A DNA stretch of 62,923 bases. Origin: an uncultured Propionibacteriaceae bacterium (lineage in GTDB: Bacteria > Actinomycetota > Actinomycetes > Propionibacteriales > Propionibacteriaceae). Under the pieces are notes generated by a model. That model was not told the DNA's origin, did no database searches, and saw only the letters and a program-made list of their open reading frames with translations. Shown here piece after piece: positions 62,189 to 62,923 of this stretch. The stretch lies in the NCBI GenBank assembly GCA_945911015.1, contig CAMDZW010000021.1:1-62923 (forward strand), given 5' to 3'. Position 1 is the stretch's first letter, and each line of letters starts with the position of its first letter. The position numbers and the translations under genes were made by a program.

Positions 62189-62923
62189 TCAGACCATCAG
62201 CACGAAGTAGCGGATCCACACGTAGAACCACGCGATCACGGTGCTGAAGACCGTGGTGATGATGCCGTAGCGGGTGAAGTGCCAGAAGGTGATCTTGTGC
62301 CCACCGCGGGCTGCCAGTCCGATCCCCACGACATTGGCACTGGCCGCGACCGCCGTGCCGTTGCCACCGAAGTCGGCCCCCAGGGCGAAGGCCCACCACA
62401 AGAAGTCACCACTGCGCGGGTCGGCTCCCTCGTTGACCAGCACATCCACGATGGGGGCCATCGTGGCCGCGTACGGGATGTTGTCGAAGAAGGCACCGAG
62501 CGCGGCCGAGCCGAAGAGCAGGGTCGTTGCGGCCGCGAAGTAGTCGTGCCCGACGGTCTCGATGGCCCACCGGCCGATGATTTCGATGACGCCGGTGTTG
62601 ACCAGGCCGCCGACCATGATGAACAGGCCGGCGAAGAAGACCAGCGTCGGCCATTCGACCTCGGCCACGACCTCGTGGATGTCGATCTTGGTGACCAGCA
62701 CCATCGCCAGTGCACCGATCAGTGCCACGATCGACGGTTCGACATGCAGCAGGCTGTGCAGGGTGAAGCCCACGATCACCAGGGTGAGCACGACCAAGCT
62801 CTTGATCAGCAGGGTGGTGTCGGTGATGGCCCGCTTCTCCTGCAGCGCCATCACATCGGCGACCCGGTCGGGATTGTGTTCGAACTCCTTGCGGAACATG
62901 AACCGGGTGAGCAGCACGAACAA
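62189..62923 (-). CDS. ArsB/NhaD-type ion transporter, C-terminal part (partial)
   Basis: At least 244 residues of the C-terminal half are visible and the frame stays open to the right edge, so the start lies outside the window. Membrane segments alternate with LVFFAGLFIMVGGLVNTGVI, FFDNIPYAATMAPIV and LGADFGGNGTAVAASANVVGIGLAARGG. These are the hairpin and substrate-site motifs of the ion-transporter superfamily that includes ArsB, NhaD and YfbS-like permeases. Arsenite, Na+/H+ or dicarboxylate transport are all possible. Confidence 0.88.
   Translation of the reverse strand: MFVLLTRFMFRKEFEHNPDRVADVMALQEKRAITDTTLLIKSLVVLTLVIVGFTLHSLLHVEPSIVALIGALAMVLVTKIDIHEVVAEVEWPTLVFFAGLFIMVGGLVNTGVIEIIGRWAIETVGHDYFAAATTLLFGSAALGAFFDNIPYAATMAPIVDVLVNEGADPRSGDFLWWAFALGADFGGNGTAVAASANVVGIGLAARGGHKITFWHFTRYGIITTVFSTVIAWFYVWIRYFVLMV

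Overview
The window is high-GC DNA with frequent GTG/TTG starts, ATGA/GTGA stop-start overlaps, several apparently leaderless genes, an actinobacterial polyphosphate glucokinase, an A/B-fused Mrp antiporter, IdeR/DtxR-type iron boxes and an IrtAB-type siderophore importer. This points to an actinomycete (Actinomycetota). A member of the Propionibacteriales is my best guess, but that is inference from gene style and no marker in the window fixes the genus.

Layout. 1-3.8 kb (minus): a MoxR ATPase / DUF58 / DUF4129 membrane operon. 4.0-8.5 kb (plus): an exported protein ending in 27 consecutive aspartates, whose repeat DNA also contains the start of a sensor histidine kinase. It is followed by the kinase's OmpR-type regulator, an EEP-family phosphodiesterase and a CynX-like MFS carrier. 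8.5-18.6 kb: a divergent cluster of amide and acyl chemistry. The left arm has an N-acyl-D-amino-acid deacylase, a LysR regulator, a D-2-hydroxyacid dehydrogenase and an orphan substrate-binding lipoprotein. The right arm has two creatininase-family hydrolases, a neutral-ceramidase-like protein and a GNAT-like acyltransferase. The arms share a 474-bp control region, and a tRNA-Gly(CCC) sits beside the right end.

18.9-27.1 kb holds housekeeping genes (DedA protein, galE, ppgK, argS), a three-gene type VII-secretion-like cassette ending in a lipase-like effector, and an aldo/keto reductase. 27.2-33.7 kb is a complete Mrp antiporter operon (A/B fused, C, D, E, F, G). 33.8-34.7 kb is an RluA-type pseudouridine synthase. 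34.7-42.2 kb (minus) is a tightly overlapping six-gene unit: three glycosyltransferases, an ABC exporter half-transporter and two divergent APH-fold kinase-like proteins. I read it as the best candidate for an undescribed glycan or glycolipid pathway. 42.4-45.8 kb (plus): an SGNH hydrolase coupled to MurQ, then two SanA/YdcF-like envelope proteins. 45.7-49.0 kb (minus): MgtC, Pgi and a UPF0126 channel-like protein.

49.2-52.3 kb: an IdeR-boxed FecCD-type ferric-siderophore ABC transporter without a local binding protein. 52.5-56.3 kb: a complete OpuC-like compatible-solute ABC transporter. 56.3-56.9 kb: a decayed squalene-cyclase-like gene. 57.1-62.2 kb: a TetR regulator and an irtAB operon behind a strong IdeR box with a nine-codon upstream reading frame. 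The window ends inside an ArsB/NhaD-type ion permease.

Taken together, the region combines iron acquisition, osmotic and pH homeostasis, envelope recycling and glycan export, and one accessory catabolic cluster. Functional names rest on motifs recognised by eye. No database search was run.
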